A stretch of DNA of 64,000 nucleotides. Source: Mesorhizobium sp. B2-1-1 (lineage in GTDB: Bacteria > Pseudomonadota > Alphaproteobacteria > Rhizobiales > Rhizobiaceae). How positions within the stretch are numbered: the first letter of the stretch is position 1; each line of letters starts with the position of its first letter. A program made the translations under genes and the position numbers. The stretch spans positions 3,169,501-3,233,500 of the forward strand of contig NZ_CP083954.1 of the NCBI RefSeq assembly GCF_006442975.2. Direction: 5' to 3'. This document shows, piece after piece, positions 54,234-62,598 of the stretch. The notes under the pieces are model-generated. The model saw only the letters and a list, made by a program, of their open reading frames with translations, was not told the DNA's origin and did no database searches.

Positions 54234-55709
54234 ATGGCTAAAGCCATTATGCTGCAAGGCACGGGTTCGGATGTCGGCAAGACCGTGCTGGTCGCCGGGC
54301 TGTGCCGCGCCGCGAAAAAGCGTGGGCTGAAGGTGCGTCCGTTCAAGCCGCAGAACATGTCGAACAATGCCGCTGTCGCCGATATTCCCGGCGACAACAG
54401 GGCTGGCGGCGGCGAGATCGGCCGCGCGCAATGGCTGCAGGCGATCGCCTGCGGCGTGCCGCCATCGGTTCACATGAACCCGGTGCTGCTCAAGCCGCAG
54501 ACCGATGTCGGCGCCCAGGTCATCGTGCAAGGCAAGGTGTTCGGCGAGGCACGGGCGCGCGACTACCAGGCGTTGAAGGGCCGGCTGATGGAGGCCGTGC
54601 TGGACTCCTGGGCAAAGGTTGGCGAGGGCGCCGATCTCGTCATCGTCGAGGGCGCGGGTTCGCCGGCGGAGATCAACCTCAGAAGCCGCGACATCGCCAA
54701 TATGGGCTTTGCGACGCGGGCCGATGTGCCTGTCGTGCTGGTCGGCGACATCGATCGCGGCGGCGTCATCGCCTCGGTCGCGGGCACGCATCTGATCCTG
54801 CCGGAGGAAGACCGGCGCATGATCGTCGGCTACCTCATCAACAAGTTCCGCGGCGACGTGTCGCTGTTCGACGACGGCATCAAGGCGATCGAAGGGTTCA
54901 CCGGCTGGCGCTGCTTCGGCGTCGTGCCGTGGCTGAAGGCGGCGGCGCGGCTGCCCTCGGAGGATTCGGTGGTGCTCGAACGGCTTGCCTCCGGGGAGGC
55001 ACGTGCGCTGAAGGTGGCGGTGCCGATGCTCGGCCGCATCGCCAATTTCGACGATCTCGACCCGCTCAAGGCCGAGCCGCAGGTGGAAGTGGTGTTCGTG
55101 CCGCCTGGAAAGCCGTTGCCGCAGGATGCGGGACTGGTGGTCATTCCCGGCTCGAAGTCGACGATCGGGGATCTGCTGAAATTTCGCGAAAATGGCTGGG
55201 ACCGTGATCTTCTCGCCCATCGCAGGCGCGGCGGCCATGTCGTCGGCATTTGCGGCGGCTTCCAGATGCTTGGCCGCATCGTGCGCGATCCCGACGGCAT
55301 CGAGGGCAGCGTCACCGAAGCGGAAGGGCTTGGCCTGCTCGACATCGAAACAGTGATGGAACCGGAAAAGACGGTGCGCAACGTCAGCGCCCGCTCGGTG
55401 CCGTTCGACCTGCCGCTCGAAGGCTACGAGATCCATCTCGGCCGCACCACCGGCCCGGACATGCTGCGGCCGTCGGCGATCATCAATGGCGCCGAGGACG
55501 GTGCGGTCTCGGCGGATGGCAAGGTGGTCGGAACCTACATGCACGGCCTGTTTGGCGCCGACGCCTTTCGAGGGAGGTTCCTCGAAAGCCTCGGCGTCAA
55601 GGGCAGCGGCATCGACTATCGCGCCGAGGTCGAGAGGGCTCTCGACGAGGTCGCGGCCCAGTTGGAGAGCCATCTTGACTGCGACGCGATCTTTTCGCTG
55701 GCGCGGTAG
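54234..55709 (+). CDS. cobQ: cobyric acid synthase
   Basis: A 491-residue ATP-dependent amidotransferase. The N-terminal dethiobiotin-synthetase-like ATPase has P-loop GTGSDVGKTV and VRPFKPQNMSNNAAV. The C-terminal class I glutaminase has its nucleophile C340 in VGICGGFQMLGR. It amidates adenosyl-cobyrinic diamide at four positions in cobalamin synthesis, so it supports corrinoid supply. It lies 3 bp after the cupin gene; the other cob genes are not in the window. The stop abuts the stop of the VOC gene on the other strand. Confidence 0.95.
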   Translation: MAKAIMLQGTGSDVGKTVLVAGLCRAAKKRGLKVRPFKPQNMSNNAAVADIPGDNRAGGGEIGRAQWLQAIACGVPPSVHMNPVLLKPQTDVGAQVIVQGKVFGEARARDYQALKGRLMEAVLDSWAKVGEGADLVIVEGAGSPAEINLRSRDIANMGFATRADVPVVLVGDIDRGGVIASVAGTHLILPEEDRRMIVGYLINKFRGDVSLFDDGIKAIEGFTGWRCFGVVPWLKAAARLPSEDSVVLERLASGEARALKVAVPMLGRIANFDDLDPLKAEPQVEVVFVPPGKPLPQDAGLVVIPGSKSTIGDLLKFRENGWDRDLLAHRRRGGHVVGICGGFQMLGRIVRDPDGIEGSVTEAEGLGLLDIETVMEPEKTVRNVSARSVPFDLPLEGYEIHLGRTTGPDMLRPSAIINGAEDGAVSADGKVVGTYMHGLFGADAFRGRFLESLGVKGSGIDYRAEVERALDEVAAQLESHLDCDAIFSLAR

Positions 55710-56132
55710 CTAGCTGCTCTTTTCTCCCGCCTTCGGCCAATAGGTGCCGAAGGACCAGACATTGCCCTCCGGGTCGCGGCAGATGAACTCGCGACTGCCA
55801 TAGTCGCGGTCGGTCAATTCCTGGAGGATCGTGGCGCCTGCCTTCTTCGCCTTGGCGTAGGCGGCGTCTGCGTCGTCGACGGTGATGTAGATTGACTTGC
55901 CGCCGCCTGTGCCGGGTTCGCCAACCATTTTGCCGTAGTCGTCGTCGCGCGCGCTGCCGAGCATGATCATCGAGGAGCCGAAGACCAGTTCGGCATGGTG
56001 CACGACATCGCCTTCGCCGTAGCGAGCACGGATCCTGAAGCCGAAGGCTTCGCACAGCCAGTCGATCATTTTTGCGGCGTTCCTGTAACGCAAGGCGGGG
56101 TAGAGGCGGGGGGCTTCAGGTGATGCGGGCAT
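55710..56132 (-). CDS. VOC family (glyoxalase-like) protein
   Basis: A 140-residue vicinal-oxygen-chelate protein. Two betaalphabetabetabeta repeats show as LYPALRYRNAAKMIDWLCEAFGF and IYITVDDADAAYAKAKKAGATILQ. HHAELVFGSSMIML and FICRDPEGNVWSFGTYW hold the likely metal ligands. The start is ATG 56132: AAGGAGG lies six bases upstream, overlapping the earlier ATG at 56147. It is 85 bp downstream of the AraC regulator on the same strand, a common regulator/VOC pairing in rhizobia. The ligand is unknown. Confidence 0.82.
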   Translation of the reverse strand: MPASPEAPRLYPALRYRNAAKMIDWLCEAFGFRIRARYGEGDVVHHAELVFGSSMIMLGSARDDDYGKMVGEPGTGGGKSIYITVDDADAAYAKAKKAGATILQELTDRDYGSREFICRDPEGNVWSFGTYWPKAGEKSS

Positions 56133-56217
56133 GGTAACCTCCTTCATTCAGGCTGGTCGATGAACCCAGTCTGAGCGACAGCCGTTCCGGCGTCTTGAAG
56201 AAATGTTACCCGGGACT

Positions 56218-57057
56218 TCAGGCCTGTGCCGAACCCTCGATCGCGGTCGGTGTCTCGCCGGCAAGGACGCGGAACTCACGCACCAGATGCGCCTGGTCGG
56301 CATAGCCGCAATCGGCCGCGATGTCGGCCCAATCGCCAGCTTGCTGCCTCGACAGGCCAAGCGCGCGGTTGAAGCGGACGATGCGCGACAGCGTTTTCGG
56401 GCCGATGCCGGTCGCGTCCGCGAATTTCCCCGCCAGATGCTTGCGGCTCCAGCCCAGCCTGTCGGCCAGCGAGGAGACGCGCACGCGGCCGCCGGAGGCG
56501 AGGATCCTGTCATAGGCCCAGGCAACCCCGGCCTGCGTTTCCGGCGCATCGGCCAGCCGGGCGGCGACGAACATCTCGACAAGGGCAAAACGTTTGCTCC
56601 AGTCCGCCGCGTTGCCAAGCCGCTCGCGCAAGGCGACGCCTTCGATGCCGAGCACATCGTCCAGGCTGACCATGCGGTCGGTCAACCCGCTCATCGGCTG
56701 GCCAAAGAATCGGCGTGCGCCAAGCGGGGTGAAATTGACCTGGACGCAGCAGGCGCCGCCGAAGGATTCGATCATCACGGGTCCGGCATAGAGGCCGGCG
56801 GCGAAACTGGCGAAGCGATCATTGTCGCCGGGCGGCTTGCCAAGGCCGATGGCGAAAGGTTCGGCGAAGCTGATGACCAGAGGCACGGTAAGGGAGGCAT
56901 ATTCGACATTGCGGTAATGGCCGGGCGCCGTTTCGCGATAACCGCAAATGTCTGACACAATGCCCGCGAGGGCAGGGCTGGGAAGGCGCCGCCGCATCTC
57001 GAACCGCCCGGGGACTGACCGGTCCTGTTCCTCCTGACATGGCATCTCGATTGGCAT
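56218..57057 (-). CDS. AraC family transcriptional regulator
   Basis: A 279-residue regulator. The two C-terminal helix-turn-helix units (about residues 175-265) appear in VRVSSLADRLGWSRKHLAGKF and DIAADCGYADQAHLVREFRVLAG. The N-terminal half has a cupin-like arm (ESFGGACCVQVNFTPLGARRFFG). Start ATG 57057 is the first in frame; ATG 57045 or 56997 are also possible. It is followed on the same strand by a VOC protein, which it probably controls or with which it shares a ligand. Confidence 0.8.
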   Translation of the reverse strand: MPIEMPCQEEQDRSVPGRFEMRRRLPSPALAGIVSDICGYRETAPGHYRNVEYASLTVPLVISFAEPFAIGLGKPPGDNDRFASFAAGLYAGPVMIESFGGACCVQVNFTPLGARRFFGQPMSGLTDRMVSLDDVLGIEGVALRERLGNAADWSKRFALVEMFVAARLADAPETQAGVAWAYDRILASGGRVRVSSLADRLGWSRKHLAGKFADATGIGPKTLSRIVRFNRALGLSRQQAGDWADIAADCGYADQAHLVREFRVLAGETPTAIEGSAQA

Positions 57058-57093
57058 CGACAGGACTCTAGCAGAGCCCGGACCCGAATCAAA

Positions 57094-57116
57094 AGCGCCC
57101 GGCTCGGCCGGGCGCT
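57094..57116 (-). terminator. intrinsic terminator after the 56-aa membrane protein gene
   Basis: AGCGCCCGG (57094-57102) and CCGGGCGCT (57108-57116) form a perfect 9-bp stem, followed on the minus strand by TTTTGATT. It lies 23 bp after the stop at 57140 and upstream of the AraC gene start at 57057. Confidence 0.75.
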
Positions 57117-57139
57117 CCGAATTGCCTGAGATTTGAATG

Positions 57140-57310
57140 TCAGGCGCCGCGCATCAGGCAGCCGCCGGCACGCACGAGGTAAGCAATGAGCACGATCCAC
57201 ACCGATGCGAGTGGGATGAACGAAAGAAGGCCGAGGGCGGCGAGAATGCCGATGAGGGCGATGACAAGGGAGATGATGAAAACAATCTCGGTGGGTGTGC
57301 TGAGATTCAT
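57140..57310 (-). CDS. small two-helix membrane protein (56 aa)
   Basis: A 56-residue protein starting MNLSTPTEIVFIISLVIALIGILAALGLLSFIPLASVWIVLIAYLVRAGGCLMRGA. Two hydrophobic helices are separated by a short turn. GAGGAGAGG lies about eight bases before the ATG at 57310. I do not recognise a named family; such short proteins often sit in the inner membrane as accessory subunits or stress proteins. It is its own transcript, closed by the hairpin at 57094-57116, and lies just downstream of the TauE gene on the same strand. Confidence 0.7.
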   Translation of the reverse strand: MNLSTPTEIVFIISLVIALIGILAALGLLSFIPLASVWIVLIAYLVRAGGCLMRGA

Positions 57311-57366
57311 GTGCGGGTCCTCTCCTCGACATGATTCGAACAGCGGCATTCCATCAGGCGCGCGGG

Positions 57367-58152
57367 TCACACACCAATCAGGACGCGCAGGGGGTTCGCC
57401 GGGTCGGCCAGGAGCTTCGCCGCCAGAGCGACGCAGACGATGACAAGCAGCGGCTTGATCAGCCTGGCGCCGATGCGCATGGCCAGGCTGGCGCCAAGGC
57501 GGGCGCCGAGGAACTGGGCGACGCCCATCATCAGGCCGATCTTCCAGGAGATGACACCGACCGCGGCGAAGACGACGAAGCCGCCGATATTGGAGGCGAA
57601 GTTGAGCAGCTTGGTGTGGGCCGTCGCCTTGAGTACGCCGTAGCCGGCCAGCGCGACGAAGGCCAGCATGTAGAAGGAGCCGGCACCCGGCCCGAACAGG
57701 CCGTCGTAAAAGCCGATGGCCGGCACCAGCGTTATCCCGAACAGGAAGGGCGTCATACGTTCGGCGCGGTCAACGTCGGTCATGTTGGGCTTCAGGGCGA
57801 AATAGAGCGCGATGGCGATCAGCACCAGCGGCAGAAGCGCCCGCAGCAGATCGCCGGGCACGACCGTTGCCAGCAAGGCGCCGACGGCACCGCCGGCAAG
57901 CGCCAGCAGCGCAGAAGGCAGTTGCCGGCGAAGGTCGACATGGCCTTTCGCGGCATAGTGGATGGTCGCAGATCCCGAGCCGAACATGCCCTGCAGCTTG
58001 TTGGTTCCCAGCGCCTCGACCGGCGAGAAGCCGGCCAGCAGCAGTGCGGGAATAGTGATCAGCCCACCGCCGCCGGCAATCGAGTCGACAAAGCCCGCGG
58101 CAAAACCGGCGAAGGCGAGCATGGCGACGGATTCTAAGGTGAGGTCGATCAT
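57367..58152 (-). CDS. TauE/SafE family membrane transporter
   Basis: A 261-residue polytopic protein with seven to eight helices. Helix-1 motif FAAGFVDSIAGGGGLITIPALLLAG and the later GPGAGSFYMLAFVALAGYGVLKATAHTKLLNFASNIGG are the inverted repeats of the TauE/SafE/TSUP family, which exports sulfite, sulfoacetate or related organosulfur anions. The ATG at 58152 is the first in frame. The transported anion is unknown. An organosulfur role would fit the DMSP-lyase-like genes but is speculative. Confidence 0.85.
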   Translation of the reverse strand: MIDLTLESVAMLAFAGFAAGFVDSIAGGGGLITIPALLLAGFSPVEALGTNKLQGMFGSGSATIHYAAKGHVDLRRQLPSALLALAGGAVGALLATVVPGDLLRALLPLVLIAIALYFALKPNMTDVDRAERMTPFLFGITLVPAIGFYDGLFGPGAGSFYMLAFVALAGYGVLKATAHTKLLNFASNIGGFVVFAAVGVISWKIGLMMGVAQFLGARLGASLAMRIGARLIKPLLVIVCVALAAKLLADPANPLRVLIGV

Positions 58153-58276
58153 CAGGGAGAAATCAAGCCAGAGATGCTCCGGCTTCGATCACGAACACCC
58201 CGTTTGCGCAAGACCGATTTCACGCTACTTCTATCCAAGCGCGTCGCGCCTGGATTTCGCATTGTGCTGTCATTAT

Positions 58277-58301
58277 CCCAAAACCGCTCCGCTTTTTTGG
58301 G
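58277..58301. repeat. short rhizobial palindromic motif (CCCAAAACCGC...TTTTGGG type)
   Basis: CCCAAAA (58277-58283) and TTTTGGG (58295-58301) form a 7-bp inverted repeat around CCGCTCCGC. From memory this unit (often followed by GCTACATG) is a widespread small repeat in Mesorhizobium and Sinorhizobium; here it lies 36 bp before terB. It could affect transcription of terB or simply be a repeat copy. Confidence 0.55.
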
Positions 58302-58337
58302 CTACATGGATTAGAGGAATCGGCAAAGGGGCTCCCG

Positions 58338-58769
58338 ATGGCATTCGAACTGCTCGACCAGATACGCTCGATCTTCGATGGCGACCCCGGGGTGCGCAAG
58401 GTGGCGGACGACCCCGTGTTGTCGGCGGAACTTCTGATGCTGTTCCGCATGATCCTGGCTGACGGAACGGTCAGCGAGAGCGAGATGGTTGCCTTCCGGC
58501 GCATCTGCAAGGATGCCTTCGGCATTCCGGAAACCAGCATCGACGCCGTCATCGAATATCTCAACGAATTCGGCTACGAAACCAATGGCTCACAGGCCAT
58601 CGCGCTGTTCCGCGACCTCGATGTCGAGCGGCGCAAGCAACTGGCGCAGCATATGGCCGAGATCGCCAGGGCGGACGCGCAATTGGCCGAGACCGAGGTG
58701 CGCCTGCTGCGCCGCACGCTCGACCTGCTCGACATCAGCCCGGTCGACGTGGTGAAATCTGAGCAGTAG
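58338..58769 (+). CDS. TerB family tellurite resistance-type protein
   Basis: A 143-residue helical protein with the TerB/DjlA-like fold. The acidic signature ELLMLFRMILADGTVSESEMVAFRRICKDAFGI and LAQHMAEIARADAQLAETEVRLLRRTLDLLDISP are two halves of the family pattern that binds divalent metal. Start 58338 is ATG. TerB proteins belong to stress and metal sensing systems; without TerC/TerD neighbours the role here is unclear. Confidence 0.8.
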   Translation: MAFELLDQIRSIFDGDPGVRKVADDPVLSAELLMLFRMILADGTVSESEMVAFRRICKDAFGIPETSIDAVIEYLNEFGYETNGSQAIALFRDLDVERRKQLAQHMAEIARADAQLAETEVRLLRRTLDLLDISPVDVVKSEQ

Positions 58770-58864
58770 GTTGATGGGATCCCAGCCGGGCCGGCTGTCT
58801 ACGGCAGCCTCCGGCATTTGCGGCCTTTCACTCACACGGCGGATTCGCTTCGCGAACCGATCGC

Positions 58865-60487
58865 TCACCCCTGCTCCTGCATACGGCGTGCAATTGCCCT
58901 GTGCAGGTCCGGCGCTGCGGCGACAAGCGTCTTGGCCGCCTCGGATTGCGGGTGATCCAGCACCTCGCTCGTCCGGCCACGCTCGACGATCTGGCCGTCA
59001 TGCATGACCAGCACTTCGTCCGTTATGGCGCGGGCGACGGTGAGGTCGTGGGTGATGAAGAGATAGGCGATGCCGAGTTTCTGGTTGAGCTCGGCGAACA
59101 GGTCGAGGATCTGAGCGCGGATCGAAACATCGAGCGCCGAAACCGGCTCGTCGGCGACGACCAGTTTTGGGCGGGTGATGATGGCGCGGGCGATCGACAG
59201 GCGCTGGCGCTGGCCGCCGGAAAATTCGTGCGGATACTTTTCCATGTCGTGCTGGTCGAGGCCGACCTCGTGCAGCGCCTGCGCCACCATCTCGCGGCGC
59301 TCGGCGCGCCCCGGTTTCCTGTCCAGCACGTGCAGCGGCTCGGCGACCAGTTTCTCGACCGTCTGGCGCGGATCGAACGAGCCATAGGGGTCCTGGAATA
59401 CCACCTGCATGTCGCGCCGCGCCGGCTTCAGGTCCGCCTCGCTCTTGCCGGTGAGGGGCTCGCCGCGAAAGCGGATGGTTCCCGAACTCGGCCGGTCCAG
59501 CGCCAGGATCATGCGCGCCAAGGTAGACTTGCCGCAGCCGGAGCGGCCGACCAGCGCCACCGACTGGCCCGGCGCCATGGACAGCGACACGCCGTTGACG
59601 GCGCGGATGTCAGGCGCGCGCCGGAACAGCGAGGTGCGCCGGCCGGGATAATCGCGCGTCACGCCCTCAACCTCGAGCAACGGCCGGGCTGCCGAGGGGC
59701 CATGCGGCCGGGCGCGAGCCGGCACGTGCATCGAGGCCAGCGCCAGCTGGCGGGTATAGGGGTGGAGCTGTTCAGAGAGCGTGCGGGCCGTATCGCCGGC
59801 TTCCATGACTTCGCCCCGACGAAGGATGGTAATGCGGTCCGCCATCTCGGTGACCACGGCGAGGTCATGCGAGATCAGGAGCAGGCCCATGCCGCTCTCC
59901 GCGACAAGGTCGCGCAAGAGGGTGAGGATTTGCGCCTGGAGCACAACATCGAGCGCCGTGGTCGGCTCGTCGGCGATCAGCAGCTTCGGCTTCAGCGCGC
60001 AGGCCATGGCAATGACGACGCGCTGGCGCTGGCCGCCGGACAGTTCGTGCGGATAGCGCGACAGCGGGAATTTTGCCGACGGCAAGCCAACCCGGTCGAG
60101 CATTTTTCGCGCCCGCTCTTCCGCCTCGGCGCGGCTCGCCTTGGCATGCCAGCGTATACCTTCGGCGACCTGCTCGCCGATGGTCTTGAGCGGGTTCAGC
60201 GCGGTCATCGGTTCCTGGAACACCATGCCGATATCGTCGCCGCGCAGGGCGCACATCTGATCCTCGCTTGCCGCGAGGATGTCGATGCCGTCGAAGGTGA
60301 TGCGCCCGCTGGCACGCGCGGCATATGGCAAGAGCCGCATGACGCTCAGAGCCGTCATCGATTTGCCGGAGCCGGATTCGCCGACCAGCCCCATTACCTC
60401 GCCGGGCGCGATGGAGAACTCGATGCTCCGGAGGATCGGCGTGTCGCCGATCGCCAGCGACAGATTGTCGATTTCCAGCAGGCTCAT
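58865..60487 (-). CDS. dipeptide-type ABC transporter ATP-binding protein (fused DppD-DppF)
   Basis: The 540 residues contain two complete nucleotide-binding domains in one chain. The first half (residues 1-260) has GLVGESGSGKSMT, LSGGQRQRVVIAMA and LLIADEPTTALD; the second half (about 280-540) has ALVGRSGCGKST, FSGGQRQRLSIARA and LVVADEPVSALD. This DppD/DppF fusion energises an oligopeptide or opine-type importer. The ATG at 60487 overlaps the downstream permease stop by 4 bp (ATGA). Confidence 0.92.
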   Translation of the reverse strand: MSLLEIDNLSLAIGDTPILRSIEFSIAPGEVMGLVGESGSGKSMTALSVMRLLPYAARASGRITFDGIDILAASEDQMCALRGDDIGMVFQEPMTALNPLKTIGEQVAEGIRWHAKASRAEAEERARKMLDRVGLPSAKFPLSRYPHELSGGQRQRVVIAMACALKPKLLIADEPTTALDVVLQAQILTLLRDLVAESGMGLLLISHDLAVVTEMADRITILRRGEVMEAGDTARTLSEQLHPYTRQLALASMHVPARARPHGPSAARPLLEVEGVTRDYPGRRTSLFRRAPDIRAVNGVSLSMAPGQSVALVGRSGCGKSTLARMILALDRPSSGTIRFRGEPLTGKSEADLKPARRDMQVVFQDPYGSFDPRQTVEKLVAEPLHVLDRKPGRAERREMVAQALHEVGLDQHDMEKYPHEFSGGQRQRLSIARAIITRPKLVVADEPVSALDVSIRAQILDLFAELNQKLGIAYLFITHDLTVARAITDEVLVMHDGQIVERGRTSEVLDHPQSEAAKTLVAAAPDLHRAIARRMQEQG

Positions 60488-61353
60488 CGTTGCCGCCGCG
60501 ATTTCGGATCGAGGATGTCGGCGATGCCGTCGCCCAAAAGGTTCAGCCCAAGCACGGTGATCACGATCGCCATGCCGGGAAAGATCGCCATCCAGGGCGC
60601 CACCACCATGCGGGTCTGGGCGTCGAACAGCATGCGGCCCCAGCTCGGCATTGGCGGTTGGGCGCCAAGGCCCAGATAGGAAAGCCCGGCCTCGGCCAAT
60701 ATGCCGAGCGCGAACTGGATGGTGCCTTGTACCAGGAGCAAGGTGGCGGTGTTGGGCAGCACATGTTCGATAGTGATCAGCGCCTTGCCCTTGCCGGCGG
60801 CGCGGGCGGCGAGGATGAATTCGCGCGGCCAGATCGCCAAGGCGCCGGCGCGGGCGACGCGAGCAAAGACAGGGATGTTGAAGATGCCGATGGCGATGAT
60901 GGCATTAACGGCGCCGGGGCCGAAGATGGCGGTGATCATGATGGCCGACAAAAGCGCAGGGAAGGCGAAGACCAGATCGTTGACGCGCATCAGCGCCTCG
61001 TCGACGAGGCCGCCGCGCGCCGCGGCGAAAGCACCGAGCGGCACGCCGATGCCCATGCCGATGCCGACCGCGACCAGCGCTACCGCGATCGAATTGCGGG
61101 CGCCGACCATGATCATCGACAGGATGTCGCGGCCGAAATGGTCGGTGCCGAACCAGTGCGCCCAGGACGGCGCCAGCGTCTTGTCGGATATCACCAGCCG
61201 GGTCACGTCATAGGGCGTCCAGAGATAGGAGAGGATCGCCACCGCCGCCACGAACAATGTGACGACGAAGCCGGCAAGAAACGAGCGGTTGCCGAACGCC
61301 TTGACGAGGATGCCGCCCAGCGTCTCTTCGGGGATGTCCGGATGCAACATCAT
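60484..61353 (-). CDS. dipeptide-type ABC transporter permease (DppC-like)
   Basis: A 289-residue permease with an N-terminal cytoplasmic region, five to six helices and the DppC-type opening LVISDKTLAPSWAHWFGTDHFGRDILSMIMVGARNSIAV. The coupling loop is REFILAARAAGKGKALITIEHVLPN. The start at ATG 61353 overlaps the stop of the DppB-like gene (ATGA). A longer frame reaching upstream is antisense-like and was discarded. Confidence 0.9.
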   Translation of the reverse strand: MMLHPDIPEETLGGILVKAFGNRSFLAGFVVTLFVAAVAILSYLWTPYDVTRLVISDKTLAPSWAHWFGTDHFGRDILSMIMVGARNSIAVALVAVGIGMGIGVPLGAFAAARGGLVDEALMRVNDLVFAFPALLSAIMITAIFGPGAVNAIIAIGIFNIPVFARVARAGALAIWPREFILAARAAGKGKALITIEHVLPNTATLLLVQGTIQFALGILAEAGLSYLGLGAQPPMPSWGRMLFDAQTRMVVAPWMAIFPGMAIVITVLGLNLLGDGIADILDPKSRRQR

Positions 61354-62297
61354 TGCCGGCTTCGGAGGCGCGGATCGACGACGGCATAAGAGAGGTCGAC
61401 GACGAGGTTGACGGCGATGACCGCGGCGACCAGCAGCATGACGACGCTTTCCACGACGATCAGGTCGCGCTGGGTGATCGCCTGGAACACCAGCCGGCCG
61501 AGGCCGGGCAGGTAGAAGACGTTCTCGATGATGATGGTGCCGGCGAGCAGGAAGGCGAATTGCAGGCCCAGAATGGTCAGCACCGGGATCATGGCGTTGC
61601 GCAGTGCGTGCCGCCACAGGACCGCGCGATAGGGCAGGCCCTTGGCGCGGGCGGTGCGGATATAGTCCTCGTTCAGCACCTCGATCAGTGCCGAACGGGT
61701 GACGCGTGCCAGGATCGCGGCCTGCGGCAATGCGAGCGCCACAGCCGGCAGCAGCAGTGATTTCAGCGCCGGCCAGGCACCGGCCCCCCAACCGGGAAAG
61801 CCGCCGGCCGGAACCAGCCGCAGCCAGACCGCGAAGAGATAGATCAGCATCAGCGCGAACCAGAAATTGGGAATGGCGACGCCGAGCTGCGCGGCGCCCA
61901 TCGCCGCTGTGTCACCCATCCGCCCGCGATGGTTCGCTGAAAACAGGCCGACCGGGATGGCGATGAGGGTGGATAGGGCGAGCGCGATCAGCGCCAGCGG
62001 CAGCGAGACGACGAGACGCTCGCGCACGAGGTCGATGACCGGCACCGAATAGGTGTAGGAGCGGCCGAAATCCAGGCAGAGCAGGCCGCCGGCCCAGTGC
62101 AGGTAGCGCCAGGGCAGGGGCGCGTCGAGGCCCATCTGGTTGCGCAGCAGCTCGACCTGGTCGGCGCTGGCATTCATGCCCAGCATCAGCCGCGCCGGGT
62201 CGCCGGGCAGGATCTCCAGCACCGCGAAGACGACCATGGAGGCCAGCGCCAACGTGGCGCCGGCGATCGCGAGACGCCTGAGGAGGTAGGCGGTCAT
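61350..62297 (-). CDS. dipeptide-type ABC transporter permease (DppB-like)
   Basis: A 315-residue permease starting MTAYLLRRLAIAGATLALASMVVFAVLEILPGDPARLML, the classic DppB N-terminus, and carrying the EAA-type loop EDYIRTARAKGLPYRAVLWRHALRNAMIP. It starts at ATG 62297, 302 bp after the end of the binding-protein gene, with inverted repeats in between. The order binding protein, DppB, DppC, fused ATPase is the usual dipeptide operon. Confidence 0.9.
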   Translation of the reverse strand: MTAYLLRRLAIAGATLALASMVVFAVLEILPGDPARLMLGMNASADQVELLRNQMGLDAPLPWRYLHWAGGLLCLDFGRSYTYSVPVIDLVRERLVVSLPLALIALALSTLIAIPVGLFSANHRGRMGDTAAMGAAQLGVAIPNFWFALMLIYLFAVWLRLVPAGGFPGWGAGAWPALKSLLLPAVALALPQAAILARVTRSALIEVLNEDYIRTARAKGLPYRAVLWRHALRNAMIPVLTILGLQFAFLLAGTIIIENVFYLPGLGRLVFQAITQRDLIVVESVVMLLVAAVIAVNLVVDLSYAVVDPRLRSRQ

Positions 62298-62330
62298 CGC
62301 TTGATCGGCCAACAGTCGAAATCGGCGCTG

Positions 62331-62381
62331 CCCCTCATCTGCCTGCCGGCATCTTCTCCCCGTATAGAGACGGGGAGAAGG
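62331..62381. repeat. palindromic intergenic repeat, copy A
   Basis: The unit CCCCTCATCTGCC...CTTCTCCCCGT holds a hairpin with 11-bp arms (62353-62363 and 62370-62380) and 6-base loop. It is the same family as 28261-28312 and faces copy B (62446-62500). Confidence 0.7.
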
Positions 62382-62445
62382 ACGCCTTCGCAAAGGATTT
62401 CGCCAATCTTCAGCGTTGCAGAAAGGGTGCCGAGGTTGCGGCCAG

Positions 62446-62500
62446 CCCCTTTCTCCCCGTCACTATACGGGGAGAAGTGCCCGGCAGGGCGATGAGGGGC
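62446..62500. repeat. palindromic intergenic repeat, copy B (inverted)
   Basis: Arms TTCTCCCCGT (62451-62460) and its complement (62467-62476) flank a 6-base loop and are followed by TGCCCGGCAGGGCGATGAGGGG, the reverse complement of the start of copy A. The two copies form an inverted pair filling the 301-bp gap between the DppB-like permease and the binding-protein gene. Confidence 0.7.
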
Positions 62501-62598
62501 GGCGCAAACCTGAAGCGATCGTCCTGCGGCTCGGGTCAGGCAGCCCGGCAGGGCAGAGGGGAGTGCGGAGCGCAAGCGTCGCCTCTTGGCCAACGGCT

